Below, piece by piece: positions 53,363 to 62,071 of a stretch of DNA of 64,000 nt; position 1 is the stretch's first letter; the number at the start of each line of letters is the position of its first letter. Both the position numbers and the translations under genes were made by a program. The notes under the pieces were generated by a model. The model worked only from the letters and a program-made list of their open reading frames with translations. It did not search any database and had not been told where the DNA came from. Origin of the DNA: Myxococcus stipitatus DSM 14675 (GTDB lineage Bacteria > Myxococcota > Myxococcia > Myxococcales > Myxococcaceae); NCBI RefSeq assembly GCF_000331735.1, contig NC_020126.1:2170001-2234000 (forward strand), written 5' to 3'.

Positions 53363-54265
53363 ATGCGTCGCATTCCACCGCTGGGCGCGCTTCGTGCGTT
53401 CGAGGCGGGAGCGAGACACCTGAGCTTCACTCGCGCCGCCACGGAGCTGCGAGTCACCCAGGCCGCCATCAGCCATCACGTCCGCCAGCTCGAGGACTGG
53501 CTCGGCGTCTCCCTGTTCGAGCGCCGAGGTCACGCCCTCACGCTGACCCGCAAGGGCCAGGAGTACCTGCGCGAGCTCACCCCCGTCTTCGAGCGCCTCT
53601 CCGAGGCCACCACCCGCCTCTCCGAAGCCGAGCAGGGCCCGCTGCGCCTCACCGTGCTCCCATCCTTCGCCTCCTGCTGGCTCCTCCCGCGCCTGGAGCG
53701 CTTCCGCGAGCTCCACCCCGACATCGAGCTCCACCTGACCAGCGCGGCCGAGCTGTGGGACTTCCTCGATGACCGCTTCGACATCGGCATCCGCTCGGGG
53801 CTGGGGCGGTGGACGGGGCTCAAGGCGGAGCAGGTCGCCACGGAGGGACTCAGCCCCGTGTGCAGCCCCGCGCTCGCGAAGAAGCTGCGCGTGCCCTCGG
53901 ACCTGGCGAAGGTCCGGCTCATCCACGACACGCCGAAGGATGCGTGGCGCCGGTGGCTGGATGTCGCGGGAGTGAAGGGCGTGGACGCGGACAAGGGCCT
54001 CACGTTCAACGACGCGGGGCTCGTGCTCCAGTCCGCGCGGCAGGGAGATGGTGTCGCGCTGGGGCGGATGCTGCTCGCCGCGGATGACCTGAAGGCCGGA
54101 CGCCTGGTCCAGCCCTTCCCGAAGGTGCTCCCCAACGACTTCGGCTACTGGCTCGTCCACCCTCGGCCCCTGTCGGGCCGCGAGGATGTGGTGCGGTTCA
54201 AGGACTGGCTGCTCGCCGAGGCCCGGGCTGGTGCCTCCGTGCATCGCGGTTTCGGTGGGATGTGA
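53363..54265 (+). CDS. LysR-family regulator (GcvA-like)
   Basis: 300 residues from the ATG at 53363. The HTH is LSFTRAATELRVTQAAISHH, followed by the linker helix; the effector-binding domain runs from about 90 (PLRLTVLPSFASCWLLPRLE) to 290 and includes IELHLTSAAELWDF and DDRFDIGIRSG. It most resembles GcvA-type regulators. Divergent from the LysE gene, which is its likely target. A weak hairpin GTTTC/GAAAC followed by five T covers the stop codon. Confidence 0.92.
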   Translation: MRRIPPLGALRAFEAGARHLSFTRAATELRVTQAAISHHVRQLEDWLGVSLFERRGHALTLTRKGQEYLRELTPVFERLSEATTRLSEAEQGPLRLTVLPSFASCWLLPRLERFRELHPDIELHLTSAAELWDFLDDRFDIGIRSGLGRWTGLKAEQVATEGLSPVCSPALAKKLRVPSDLAKVRLIHDTPKDAWRRWLDVAGVKGVDADKGLTFNDAGLVLQSARQGDGVALGRMLLAADDLKAGRLVQPFPKVLPNDFGYWLVHPRPLSGREDVVRFKDWLLAEARAGASVHRGFGGM

Positions 54266-54363
54266 AACTTTTTGCCGCAGAGATGAGAGGAGGCGGAGTT
54301 CACTTGCTGACAGATGGAGATGACCCGGTCTGGGGTCGCTCACGTACTCCCTACTAATGTGAT

Positions 54364-55359
54364 GTGACCACGATGTGGTCGATTGATAATCAGACGCCTT
54401 TTGCCGTGGAACGAACGTGGGTGCGTGACAAGTCGGGGCGACATCATTGGGTCGTCGCCGTCAAGGGTACCTTTGTTATCGGCGTGAACGGCCAGTTGAG
54501 CATTGCGGAAGAGCAGTACGCTCCTCTTCATGTGCCGGAGTATCGAGGGGTCCCCGGCTCATCGAGCCTTCGATACGAAGCGGATCTCATTCCCAGCAAG
54601 CCAACGACGGACATCCTCATCAACGCGCATGCTCATGCGCCCGAAGGGCGACCGGCACCCCAGGTCGTGGTATCTCTGCGAGTTGGCACCCTGAGGAAGA
54701 CGCTGGTCGTCTACGGAGAGAGGGTCTACGTCGATGGCGTGCTGGGCTCGACGCGTTCCAGTCCTGCTCCCTTCTTGTCAAAGCCAGTCATCTATGAAAA
54801 CGCGTTTGGTGGAACGGACACGAGTGAAAGAGATTTTCGAAAGCACCGTGTCGATGCGCGCAATCCCATTGGAAGAGGGCTCATCGGTCGCGTGGCTCCT
54901 TTCGTGGAATATCCGGATGGGGATGAGTCCAAACCCTGGCCGACGGGCTTTGGTGCAATCGCCAGTCATTGGTCTCCACGGCTGAAGTTCGCGGGGACCT
55001 ACGACGAGCATTGGGAGAAGAATCGGAGGCCGCTGTTGCCGGAGGACTACGACGAGCGATTTCTTCTCTGCTCCCCTGCCGACCAACGTCCCTCCGTACC
55101 GATGACGGGAGGTGAAAGAATCGAACTGACGAACCTGAGTCCAGAGAGACTACTTCGATTCGAGCTGCCGCGCGTCACCCTGCGGTTTCGGACCTATTTC
55201 GGACGCAAGGTCCAAGCGCATGAGGGCCATCTGGCGAGCGTCATCATCGAACCCGAAGAATCCCGGCTCCTGTTGGTCTGGCATTCAATGCTTGGGGTCG
55301 GTGCTCTCGATGCGGAGTATCTCGACCGAACCGTCATCGAAGCCCGGACATTGGAATGA
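54364..55359 (+). CDS. DUF2169 domain protein, T6SS-associated
   Basis: 331 residues from a GTG at 54364 (an ATG at 54373 would give three fewer). It begins MWSIDNQTPFAVERTWVRD, then WVVAVKGTFVI, the hallmark N-terminus of DUF2169. These proteins accompany PAAR-like (DUF4150) effectors in T6SS clusters and may act as adaptors or folding helpers for cargo. The codon use is less GC-rich than in neighbouring genes, and the gene starts a run of four overlapping or abutting genes. No membrane segments. Confidence 0.88.
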   Translation: MTTMWSIDNQTPFAVERTWVRDKSGRHHWVVAVKGTFVIGVNGQLSIAEEQYAPLHVPEYRGVPGSSSLRYEADLIPSKPTTDILINAHAHAPEGRPAPQVVVSLRVGTLRKTLVVYGERVYVDGVLGSTRSSPAPFLSKPVIYENAFGGTDTSERDFRKHRVDARNPIGRGLIGRVAPFVEYPDGDESKPWPTGFGAIASHWSPRLKFAGTYDEHWEKNRRPLLPEDYDERFLLCSPADQRPSVPMTGGERIELTNLSPERLLRFELPRVTLRFRTYFGRKVQAHEGHLASVIIEPEESRLLLVWHSMLGVGALDAEYLDRTVIEARTLE

Positions 55360-56408
55360 GCCAGTCCGTCCACATCGTTGCCCTGGGCGCACGTACCGTC
55401 ATCGGCCTCTCCGCGGAGACGTCTGCTGCTGCAGCACGTGCCCAGATATCCCGGATTCGAGAGCACCCCCATCTCGTGGACCGTCGTGGAGAGCCCATTC
55501 GCGTCTCCTTGGATGCGGAACTGGACCCGGGACTCACGAGTTGGCAGCGGCTCCGAAAGCTGGCGGTCCCGCCACTGTGTGCAGTGCTCACCAAGCTCTC
55601 TTCCGGAAGCGACTGGCGAGCGCCGCTGGAGTTGCTGCTCGCCTTGCCGGAACCCAGACCCGGCTGGTCCGACGCGGATTCACAGCGCCTGGCCGAGGCG
55701 TTGGCACGAACCGCGCCGCCGACCGGAGGTCAACTCCAGGTCTTCGTCGCCGAACGCGGGCATGCGGGGGGACTTCATGCACTTGCCCAGGGGGCGCAGA
55801 AGATTGCTTGTGGCGCGAAAGACCTGTGCATCATCGGAGGCGTCGACAGCTATCTCGAGCCATGTACCTTGGATTGGCTCGATGCGAACCGCCAACTGGT
55901 TGGGCAGGGGGCCCGCTCGGGGTTCTTTCCCGGCGAGGGGGCTGGATTCATCGCCCTGGCAAGCCCCCATGCCCTCCGCACGCTGCGAATGCCATCCCTG
56001 GCAAAGGTCCGTGGCTTTCACGGTGCACAGGAGACGAGACTCATCAAGACGAATACAGAATGTCTCGGTGAAGGGCTCGCTGCGGCGATCTCAGGTGCGG
56101 TTTCGTGCCTCCGTCCTCAGGAATATGTCGACACCATCTATTGCGACATCAATGGAGAGCGCTATCGCAGCGAAGAGTGGGGGTTCGCGCTGATGAGGAC
56201 TCAACATGCATTCAAGGATGCGACGCGCTACGTCGCACCCGCGAACTGCTGGGGAGACGTGGGCGCCGCCTCCGGCGCTTTGCTGTCGATTCTCGCCGTT
56301 CGCGCCTGGGAGCGGTCTTACAGCCGAGGGCCGCTCGCGCTCGTGTGGGGAAGCTCCGAGAGCGGCCTGCGCAGCTCGGTCTTGTTGGAGCAGGCACGGA
56401 CGGAATGA
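55356..56408 (+). CDS. Ketosynthase-fold protein with lost active site
   Basis: 350 residues, overlapping the DUF2169 stop by ATGA. It has the thiolase/beta-ketoacyl-synthase fold: AERGHAGGLHALAQGAQKIA, LCIIGGVDSYLEP, GFFPGEGAGFIAL, and NCWGDVGAASGALLSI. In active enzymes the first segment holds a nucleophilic Cys (TACASG); here the Cys place is His and the segment reads RGHAGG. In the last segment the usual GHxxGAAG has GD. Both key residues are absent, so it is not a synthase. Such proteins occur next to DUF2169 and PAAR-like genes; a role in effector loading or folding is inferred. Confidence 0.85.
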   Translation: MSQSVHIVALGARTVIGLSAETSAAAARAQISRIREHPHLVDRRGEPIRVSLDAELDPGLTSWQRLRKLAVPPLCAVLTKLSSGSDWRAPLELLLALPEPRPGWSDADSQRLAEALARTAPPTGGQLQVFVAERGHAGGLHALAQGAQKIACGAKDLCIIGGVDSYLEPCTLDWLDANRQLVGQGARSGFFPGEGAGFIALASPHALRTLRMPSLAKVRGFHGAQETRLIKTNTECLGEGLAAAISGAVSCLRPQEYVDTIYCDINGERYRSEEWGFALMRTQHAFKDATRYVAPANCWGDVGAASGALLSILAVRAWERSYSRGPLALVWGSSESGLRSSVLLEQARTE

Positions 56409-56417
56409 GGGGGACAC

Positions 56418-57365
56418 ATGCCAACTGTCGCAGTCAACAGTCCGAAGACCCCAGCCCACAAAGGTAGCAACGGCGTCGCGGCCGCGACGGTGCCCAACGT
56501 TTGCAAGATGCCAGGGCCTCCCGCCCCATTTGTTCCGACCCCTTTGCCAAACATCGGCAGGAGCGGTGAAGACCCCAAAGGCTATACGACTCGTGTCACG
56601 GTCGAGGGGCAACCGGTCGCGATTTCAGGGGCGAGCTTTGGCTCTCAGGGAGACGTTGCCTCGAAAGGGACCGGCGGTGGACTCATATCCTCCAACACGC
56701 ATGGGCCGACGAAGTTCGTGGGCCCCGGTTCGATGGACGTGAAGTTCGAGGGGAAGAACGTCCACCTCCTGGGCGACCCGATGCTCAACAACTGTGGGCC
56801 GAGCGGCAGCCCCGCCAATGCGGCGACGATGATGGGCCTGGTCCAAGGGATTCTGGTCGTACCCAAGCAGGGAGATGGCGACCTCAACTGCCCGCACCCC
56901 AACCTTCAGTACGATGACGTGGCAACGGATTCGACGCGACGCCAGGAACTGGACCAAAAAATCCAGAGCAAGGGGGCTTCATCTGAACGTCACTTCGCTG
57001 ATGCCATTGTCGCGGAGGGGGCTGGAAATACGGCTGTGGCCGACAAGCTGCTGGAAGTGGCGTTGGAGCATGAGCGACAGTCCAAGGCGGATGCGTTCGA
57101 GAAGTTCGTAGGCAATGATACCCACGCGAAAGAGGTCTCCAAGAAGTTCCACTGTCCTGACTGCCTGATGGATGGTGAAATCGATGTGGTGACAGGGAGC
57201 GGCGTCGTCAAGGAGTGCAAGACGGGGAAGCCCAAGCTGAAGCAGCTCGAGAAGATAGCGTCTGCGTCCGCCGTGATTTTCCCAGGAGCTCCCGTTCACC
57301 TCGCGATTCCCAAAGGGATGAAGATTGGGACTCCATGGCCGCAGTCACAGATTCAGGAGCACTGA
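56418..57365 (+). CDS. T6SS PAAR-like (DUF4150) effector with nuclease domain
   Basis: 315 residues. Residues 1-140 are a DUF4150/PAAR-like domain, which would cap the VgrG spike: MPTVAVNSPKTPAHKGSN, PFVPTPLPNIGRSG, KFVGPGSMDVKFEGKNVHLLGDP. After a short linker the C-terminal toxin domain (residues 170-315) has a CPDC pair (C246, C249), E254-I-D256 and E266-C-K268, matching the PD-(D/E)xK restriction-endonuclease core. It likely cuts DNA in the target cell. It is followed after three bases by a probable immunity gene. Low-GC codon use supports transfer. Confidence 0.85.
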   Translation: MPTVAVNSPKTPAHKGSNGVAAATVPNVCKMPGPPAPFVPTPLPNIGRSGEDPKGYTTRVTVEGQPVAISGASFGSQGDVASKGTGGGLISSNTHGPTKFVGPGSMDVKFEGKNVHLLGDPMLNNCGPSGSPANAATMMGLVQGILVVPKQGDGDLNCPHPNLQYDDVATDSTRRQELDQKIQSKGASSERHFADAIVAEGAGNTAVADKLLEVALEHERQSKADAFEKFVGNDTHAKEVSKKFHCPDCLMDGEIDVVTGSGVVKECKTGKPKLKQLEKIASASAVIFPGAPVHLAIPKGMKIGTPWPQSQIQEH

Positions 57366-57368
57366 CCC

Positions 57369-58124
57369 ATGGCATCCGCATCCGACGTTTTTGTCGTGCT
57401 CGCAAAAGTGAGTGGAGAAGAGGCCCTCCGGATTGTTGAGCACGCGCTGGGCATGGTCGTCGAGCGCTATGACTTCGGGTTCCGAGGATATGGCGGAGTC
57501 GTGGCCCTGGTTTTCGAGGGAGAGGAGTTCATCCAAGAGCGCAAGCTGGCGGAGGATATTGCCTCGGTACAGTCGCTGGACCGCGGAGGGCTTGAGCAAC
57601 TTGCTCATCGTGAGCACTGGTTCAGCATCGGGGGGAGCCTCCGCTTCCCGAACGAGCAACGTCAGTATGACTTCGACATCATCATGTACCCGACGTTCGA
57701 TGCTGAGCGTCCAGCGTGCGTCGTCTTTCGCATGGACCCCTCGCTCTACACGGAGGTCGACGGCAGTGACGGAAATGGCTTCGATGAAGACGCCGCGGAG
57801 CGTCTGCTGAAGCTGTGTATCAGCCTTGGTGCGGCCGATGAGGTCGATGGGTTCCAGGCCTTGCTCCTCGGAGAACTGGAGGAGGTTCATCCGTTCGATG
57901 GCCCGGAGTTGCGTGCAGCTCTCGTGAGTCCGCGCTCCATTCGGGACCGGCTGTCGGGCAAGAAGGTTCTGCAACACGGGTTCGTGACGGGCATCCGGAA
58001 AACCATCCTGGGTGGGGTTGACCTGACTCCGTCATGGAACGGCTATCGGGTTCTCGAGACGACGCATGGTTTCGTCATTCTGAGCCGTCTGGTCGACCTT
58101 CGGAGGCGCCCCGAGAAGCCGTAA
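57369..58124 (+). CDS. Probable cognate immunity protein
   Basis: 251 residues, acidic and cytosolic, three bases after the effector stop. No known family. It has repeated charged segments (ERKLAEDIASVQSLDRGGLE, HPFDGPELRAALVSPRSIRD) and a hydrophobic core with FGFRGYGGVVALVFEGEEF. Effector genes of this type are nearly always followed by their immunity gene, so the function is inferred from position; it would bind and block the nuclease domain. Confidence 0.75.
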   Translation: MASASDVFVVLAKVSGEEALRIVEHALGMVVERYDFGFRGYGGVVALVFEGEEFIQERKLAEDIASVQSLDRGGLEQLAHREHWFSIGGSLRFPNEQRQYDFDIIMYPTFDAERPACVVFRMDPSLYTEVDGSDGNGFDEDAAERLLKLCISLGAADEVDGFQALLLGELEEVHPFDGPELRAALVSPRSIRDRLSGKKVLQHGFVTGIRKTILGGVDLTPSWNGYRVLETTHGFVILSRLVDLRRRPEKP

Positions 58125-58158
58125 GATACCCCTGCGTCTTCTTTGAAAGGAGCTGCGC

Positions 58159-58488
58159 CTGAAGCTCTCGAACATTCCCTTCTGCACCACGGATTGGAGC
58201 GCCATCCCTCCCACCGAGCACGCGGGAGACACAGGCAAGGCGTTCTGGCGGACGCTCCAACTGGGAGACCTCCGGGTCCGGCTCGTCGAGTACACACCGG
58301 GCTACGTGGCGAACCACTGGTGCGCCCGGGGACACGTCCTGCTCGTGCTGGAGGGGACGCTGCACACCGAGCTGAAGGACGGCCGGCACTTCGAGCTGGG
58401 TCCGCTGATGAGCTATCAGGTCGCGGATGACGACGGCGAGCACCGCTCGTCGACCCAGACGGGCGCGAAGCTCTTCATCGTCGACTGA
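58159..58488 (+). CDS. DHCW-motif cupin, CTG start
   Basis: 109 residues. The frame has no ATG, GTG or TTG before conserved residues, but the CTG at 58159 is placed exactly where the family starts (KLSNIPFCTTDWSAIPPTEH), with AAAGGAG ending six bases upstream. The cupin contains LVEYTPGYVANHWCARGHVL, including the family's His-Trp-Cys motif, then LVLEGTLHTELKDGRHFELG and a final AKLFIVD. It is small and cytosolic; role unknown. Without the CTG the first in-frame ATG would be at 58306, which loses half the fold. Confidence 0.8.
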   Translation: MKLSNIPFCTTDWSAIPPTEHAGDTGKAFWRTLQLGDLRVRLVEYTPGYVANHWCARGHVLLVLEGTLHTELKDGRHFELGPLMSYQVADDDGEHRSSTQTGAKLFIVD

Positions 58489-58502
58489 CCCTCCGTCAGT
58501 CG
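58482..58502. terminator. Hairpin over both convergent stops
   Basis: CGACTGA (58482-58488) pairs with TCAGTCG (58496-58502). The stop codon TGA of the cupin gene and the stop of the convergent gene (TCA at 58496-58498) are within the two arms, so the same hairpin ends both genes. Confidence 0.65.
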
Positions 58503-58990
58503 TTGTTGGAATAGACGACCGAGGCAATCTTCCAGCCGTTGCCCGAGTTCACCAGGAGCCAGTGCTCCTGACCCCGGTTGATGACGCGCTCCCCGAGGTG
58601 GAACGTGAAGTCGAACGAGACGGCGGCGACGTCCCCATCCGTCTCGATGCGGATGTTCGTGAACTTCTCCTCGCTGGGCTCCTTGTCGGCGGTGACATCC
58701 GCGATGAAGGACGCGGGGGTGATCTTCTGCTGGGTCGGAGCCTTGCTCGCCTTGGGGTTCTTCGCGCGCAGCTGCTTGAGGAGCGCCTCCCCCTGCACGG
58801 GCTGGAAGATGACGCCGTCGTGCAGGAACAGGCCGAGGAACTTCTTCGAGTCCCTCTTGATGATGGACTGACGGAAGTCCTCGATGACGCCCTGGAGCTG
58901 CTGCCGGGCGACGGTGGTGTCCCGGGCAGGGGCTTGCGCGAAGGAGGGCAGCGAGACGAGCGCGACGAGCAGCGGAAGGGACAGGTTCAT
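58496..58990 (-). CDS. Exported NTF2/SnoaL-like protein
   Basis: 164 residues from the ATG at 58990. Signal peptide (LPLLVALVSLPSFAQAPA). The rest has the NTF2/DUF4440-like layout: VIEDFRQSIIKRDSKKFLGL, HDGVIFQPV, and FTFHLGERVINRGQEHWLLV with WKIASVVYSN. Likely a periplasmic ligand-binding or assembly protein; substrate unknown. Convergent with the cupin, sharing a terminator. Confidence 0.82.
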   Translation of the reverse strand: MNLSLPLLVALVSLPSFAQAPARDTTVARQQLQGVIEDFRQSIIKRDSKKFLGLFLHDGVIFQPVQGEALLKQLRAKNPKASKAPTQQKITPASFIADVTADKEPSEEKFTNIRIETDGDVAAVSFDFTFHLGERVINRGQEHWLLVNSGNGWKIASVVYSNND

Positions 58991-59042
58991 GGATGGCTTC
59001 GGAACGCGCAGTGCCTCCGGAAATTCCCCACGGCGCTCGGAG

Positions 59043-60533
59043 TCACTCTTCGGATTCCGCGGGCCCTGGAGGACAGGTGAGCTGGATGGGGGCGCCCCAG
59101 AGCTGTGTCTCCCCCGTGTCGTCATGGGCGAAGAAGAAGACGTGGTCGCCGCGCTGGGCGAAGCCATCCGGCGCCGAGCCGAACGTGCCGGGGCTGATGT
59201 CCGCGAGCTGGCCCGTGGTGGAGAGGGTGCCTCGGGTGAACCAGGGCTCGGGATACAGGCCATCCGTGGACGCGGTGAAGAACACCGTGCCGTTCGTCGC
59301 GGCGAACAGCGGTGAGAAGTATTCATCCCCCAGGGACAAGGGGTGATGCAGCCGCTTCGTCCCGTCGGCGGTTCCATCCGTGACCCAGAGCGACACGTCC
59401 CGGGGCGCGGGGCCGGTGTCGCTGATGGCCATGGAGAAGTAGAGCTTTCCTCCGGAGCGAGTCGTTCGCTGGATGTATGGCGTTGCCTCCGGCTTGTCCG
59501 CGAAGGGATTGGGGAGCGTGGTGATGCGAGTCTTCCCGCCGCCGCTCAACGAGACCCGGTTGATGTGGAGGAAGCGGGAATCGGAGGACGCGGTGGCCAG
59601 ATAGACCTGGGACCCCAGGGTCCCCAGCAGGCGGGTGGGGCTCCCGAAGGACTCCAGGCGGAGCGTGCCGTCCCGGGTTCCATCCGTCTTCCACACCTCG
59701 GCGTTGGGGCTGTCATCCAGCACGAAGAGGCCCAGGTCGCCCGCGTGGCTCACGTCGTTGACGGAGGTGTTCGCGGCGTCCAGCTTCTTGACGGCGAAGG
59801 TTCCGGAGGACGTGCCATCCGTGCGCCAGAGCTCGGTGCCCTGGCTGCCCGAGGACAGGAACAGGTGGAGCGCATGGTCCACGGTCAGCGAGACGTAGCG
59901 GACCTGGAAGCCCGAGGGCAGGACGGCCACGCGGAAGGTTCCGGAGGACGTGCCGTCCGAGCGCCAGACTTCGTACAGGGGGAAGTGCGGCGCCGAGCCG
60001 GACACGGTGCGCACGAAGACGAGCAGTCCGTCGAGCGCGGTGATGTGATGGAACCAGGTGCTCTCGGGGCCGGGAGACAGGTCCTTGACGAGCCGCGTCC
60101 CCGCCTCGGTGCCGTTGCTGACCCACAGCTCGTTGCCGGTGGCGGGGTCCTGGAACTCGAAGAAGACGCGGGAGCCCGCAGCCACGAGCCCGCCCATGCG
60201 CGGAGGCCCGATGGGGGCGGGCGAGAACTTCTTCACCTCCGAGGTGCCTTGCGGCGTCCCATCGGTGCTCCAGAGCACGGAGGTGCCGTCGAGGAAGTTG
60301 GTCCCGAAGAAGAGCCGGCCCCGGGCGCTGACGAGCGAGTCGGTGCCCAGCATCCTCCCGCTGATGATGACGGGGCCACTCCCAGGGGGCGTGACGACCT
60401 GGATGCGAGAGGCCTCTCCAGGAGGACAGGCCCGCGCAGAGGCTTCACCGACGTCGGAGTCCGTCCGCGCGAGGGCTCCATCGAACGCCCCGAGTCCCAT
60501 TCCCAACAATGCACAACAGAGTGTTCCCCGCAT
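59043..60533 (-). CDS. ELWxTDGT-repeat surface propeller protein
   Basis: 496 residues with GGAGGGG before the ATG. N-terminal signal peptide (LLGMGLGAFDGALA). It carries seven or so units of the type ELWRTDGTSSGTF, VWKTDGTRDGTLRLESF and LWVTDGTADGTKRL, spaced about 55 residues, a propeller repeat common in surface-attached proteins of myxobacteria. No catalytic motif or MYXO-CTERM is present; the C-terminal Cys is in LTCPPGPAESEE. Probably an exported binding protein. Confidence 0.85.
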   Translation of the reverse strand: MRGTLCCALLGMGLGAFDGALARTDSDVGEASARACPPGEASRIQVVTPPGSGPVIISGRMLGTDSLVSARGRLFFGTNFLDGTSVLWSTDGTPQGTSEVKKFSPAPIGPPRMGGLVAAGSRVFFEFQDPATGNELWVSNGTEAGTRLVKDLSPGPESTWFHHITALDGLLVFVRTVSGSAPHFPLYEVWRSDGTSSGTFRVAVLPSGFQVRYVSLTVDHALHLFLSSGSQGTELWRTDGTSSGTFAVKKLDAANTSVNDVSHAGDLGLFVLDDSPNAEVWKTDGTRDGTLRLESFGSPTRLLGTLGSQVYLATASSDSRFLHINRVSLSGGGKTRITTLPNPFADKPEATPYIQRTTRSGGKLYFSMAISDTGPAPRDVSLWVTDGTADGTKRLHHPLSLGDEYFSPLFAATNGTVFFTASTDGLYPEPWFTRGTLSTTGQLADISPGTFGSAPDGFAQRGDHVFFFAHDDTGETQLWGAPIQLTCPPGPAESEE

Positions 60534-60678
60534 GTCTGCCCCTCCGGCGTCGTGGAGTGTCGACGACGGTGGGGAGGATGGGTCCTGTCGCCAATCGGTG
60601 CATGGGGGTGGGCGCGGTGTTCGGGAGTGCGCAAGATTCTGATAGCGGCTCTCCCGTCGCCCTCTTCATGGTGAGGGC

Positions 60679-61215
60679 ATGCGAACCCATCTCGTTGCGC
60701 TCCTGCTGCTGCTCTCCGCTGGCTGTACACACGCGCCCTCGCGTCCCGACGCGGCCTCTTCCTCCGACGCCGTCGCCGCGCGCCCCGAGGACGTCGCCAC
60801 CATCGACGGCGTGATGAAGGCCTTCTACGAGGTGGTCAACATCGCGCCGGACGAGCCGCGTCAGTGGGCTCGGGACAGGACGCTGTACAGCCCCTGGATT
60901 CACTTCGTGGCCATCGGCAAGACGCTGGAGGTGTACGACCACCCGCGCTTCGTGGCGTCCACGGAGCCGCTGATCGCGGGGGGCTTCCGGGAGTGGGAGA
61001 TCCACCGGACCGTGAAGCGCTACGGCAACATCGCGCACGTGGCGTCCACCTACGAGGCGCGCACGGGCCCGGGGGAAGGCACGTCCGGCCGAGGCGTCAA
61101 TTACCTCCAGCTCTACTTCGACGGCACGCGCTGGTGGGTCGCCAGCCTGGTGTGGCAGTCGGAGGACGCGGCGAATCCGATTCCGCCCGAGCTGCTGCCT
61201 GCTTCCCAACCCTGA
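60679..61215 (+). CDS. SnoaL/NTF2-like lipoprotein
   Basis: 178 residues. Lipoprotein signal (LLLLLSAGCTHAP). The fold is NTF2-like: VMKAFYEVVNIAPDE, LYSPWIHFVAIGKTLEV, WEIHRTVKRYGNIAHVASTY, and YLQLYFDGTRWWVASLVWQS. Such proteins bind small molecules or act as uncharacterised envelope proteins. It is followed after 22 bases by the AraC gene, so the two may form an operon. Confidence 0.85.
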   Translation: MRTHLVALLLLLSAGCTHAPSRPDAASSSDAVAARPEDVATIDGVMKAFYEVVNIAPDEPRQWARDRTLYSPWIHFVAIGKTLEVYDHPRFVASTEPLIAGGFREWEIHRTVKRYGNIAHVASTYEARTGPGEGTSGRGVNYLQLYFDGTRWWVASLVWQSEDAANPIPPELLPASQP

Positions 61216-61237
61216 GCCCTTCCGCCATCCTCACCGG

Positions 61238-62071
61238 ATGAACCAGGACTGGGTGCCACCGTGCACGCTCCGTCTGCTCGTCACGACGCCCGAGCTGCTG
61301 GTGGGCGAATGGACGTGTGACGGCGGGCCGCGCTCGCGGTGGCGCGAGCAGGCCCGCTATCTGGAGGCGGACCTGCTCCAGACGGGCACCCACCTGCGCA
61401 CGCATGGCAGCCGGCGCAGCGTGGTGGACCCGGCGACGGCGGCGCTCAACACGCCCGGCAACGAGTACTGGATGGAGACGCCGTCGGAGCGTCCCCAGCG
61501 CGGCACCTTGCTGTTGCTGAGAGGCGCTCTGGCGGAGGAGTGGACCCCTCGTGAGGGCTCCCACACCTGTCAGGTGTCCGCGAGCGCCGCGCGCCTGCAC
61601 GTCCAGTTGCTCCGCGACCCGGACCCCTTCGCCCGCGAGGAGACGGCGCTGGCCCTGGTCCACCAGCTCCACACGGAGGAGCGTGCTCCTTCACGCAAGC
61701 CGCGCGCCTTCTCCGCGGCCTGGCGTCAGCTCGCGGAGGAGCTCCAGCACCTCATGGCCACGTCCTTCACGGAGCGGCTGACGGTGGGCGCGTTGGCGGA
61801 GAGCGCGAAGACGTCGCCCTTTCATGCCAGCCGCGTCTTCCGCGCGGTGACGGGAGAGACGCTGCACACGCACCTCACCCGCCTGAGACTCCGCGCCGCC
61901 CTCTTCGAGCTGGAGCACGCCGCGGGTCGCATCACCGACGTCGCGCTCGCGATGGGCTTCTCCTCGCACAGCCACTTCACCCACGCCTTCCGGCGCGAGT
62001 TCGGCTGCCCGCCCTCGGTGCTGGCTACCAACGGGCGTGAGGGTTGGCGACCTGGCGCGTCGTCGCGTTGA
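61238..62071 (+). CDS. AraC-family transcriptional regulator
   Basis: 277 residues. N-terminal sensor of about 150 residues (TPELLVGEWTCDGGPRSRWR, LEADLLQTGTHLRTHG), then an AraC HTH domain: FTERLTVGALAESAKTSPFH, RVFRAVTGETLHTHLTRLRL, ITDVALAMGFSSHSHFTHAF. The gene's 3' end overlaps that of the convergent AhpD-like gene by 47 bases, an unusual degree of overlap. Target unknown. Confidence 0.9.
   Translation: MNQDWVPPCTLRLLVTTPELLVGEWTCDGGPRSRWREQARYLEADLLQTGTHLRTHGSRRSVVDPATAALNTPGNEYWMETPSERPQRGTLLLLRGALAEEWTPREGSHTCQVSASAARLHVQLLRDPDPFAREETALALVHQLHTEERAPSRKPRAFSAAWRQLAEELQHLMATSFTERLTVGALAESAKTSPFHASRVFRAVTGETLHTHLTRLRLRAALFELEHAAGRITDVALAMGFSSHSHFTHAFRREFGCPPSVLATNGREGWRPGASSR

Noticed and set aside
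58143-58430. Open frame overlapping the cupin in another frame
   Set aside because: The cupin fold is clearly read from the frame with the CTG start; this one gives an Arg/His-rich product.
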